From assembly GCF_000807775.2 (NCBI RefSeq), contig NZ_CP047385.1, positions 2,108,001 to 2,172,000 on the forward strand: DNA of 64,000 nt, read 5' to 3'. The notes beneath the pieces are model-generated. The model worked only from the letters and a program-made list of their open reading frames with translations. It ran no database searches and was not told the DNA's origin. Shown here in pieces: positions 63,914-64,000 of this stretch. The position numbers and the translations under genes were made by a program. Each line of letters starts with the position of its first letter. The stretch's first letter is position 1. The DNA comes from Pandoraea fibrosis. Lineage in GTDB: Bacteria; Pseudomonadota; Gammaproteobacteria; Burkholderiales; Burkholderiaceae.

Positions 63914-64000
63914 AGCGCACAACCTTATTGGAACTGACGAAACGCGCCAACGTCTCGCCGCGATCGAGGTTCCAGCCTCAGACAGCAGGCACCGTTTCCG

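Noticed and set aside
63912..64000. Possible C-terminus of a minus-strand gene entering from the right edge
   Set aside because: The frame ending in SSNKVVR has an in-frame TGA 22 codons earlier, so a coding call is not supported; only the terminator is reported.

Overview
The window is GC-rich with dense, mostly single-direction operons and one complete rRNA operon (16S, tRNA-Ile, tRNA-Ala, 23S, 5S). The 16S sequence and the gene content (DUF4148 exported protein, LuxR-type regulator, several efflux operons, AAC(6')-like acetyltransferase) point to a member of the Burkholderiales, most likely Pandoraea. That genus call is from memory of its 16S and was not checked by alignment.

Layout. 1-4980 is the 3' part of a giant Gly-rich autotransporter, followed by a YaiI-family protein. 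5.5-12.7 kb holds a LysR regulator divergent from a complete RND efflux operon (MFP, RND pump, OMF) that ends at a strong terminator. 12.7-18.2 kb holds a nitroreductase, two LysR genes flanking an MFS transporter, an orphan LuxR-type AHL receptor and a small DUF4148 exported protein. 18.2-23.4 kb, on the minus strand, is a MarR-FUSC-DUF1656-HlyD-OMF operon of the AaeAB type. 23.6-30.0 kb is a MarR regulator divergent from SDR, crotonase, acyl-CoA dehydrogenase, AMP-ligase and acyl-CoA dehydrogenase genes. It matches the alicyclic-acid (cyclohexanecarboxylate) route badR/badH/badI/aliB/aliA, without a badK hydratase in the window. A DHA2-type MFS gene follows.

31.6-40.3 kb is a nitrate-assimilation operon: NirB-like and NirD nitrite reductase, NasA nitrate reductase, sirohaem methyltransferase, the ANTAR antiterminator NasT and the nitrate sensor NasS. 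Its 5' leader shows a sigma-54-type promoter, hexaloop hairpins that fit the ANTAR-binding pattern and a terminator, so NtrC-type activation and NasS/NasT antitermination are both readable in the DNA. No nitrate transporter is present. 40.3-46 kb contains small or solitary genes: a short exported protein, a truncated GFA-family start, PhnA, a Cys-motif protein, a PaaI-type thioesterase, a MocR regulator, a MarR-GNAT fusion with a very clear promoter/operator, an isochorismatase-like protein lacking the catalytic triad, and tRNA-fMet with promoter and terminator.

46.1-54.7 kb is the least understood part: a TetR regulator, an NMT1/THI5-type ABC importer (permease, binding protein, ATPase), an enolase-superfamily enzyme, a Gfo/Idh/MocA oxidoreductase, a DUF993 TIM-barrel protein and a sugar-isomerase-like TIM barrel. 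It looks like uptake plus catabolism of an unidentified small molecule, with matching 15-bp sites before the TetR gene and before the transporter. The window closes with an outer-membrane beta-barrel protein, a YdjM-type membrane protein, the SrkA stress kinase, the rRNA operon and an AAC(6')-like aminoglycoside acetyltransferase.
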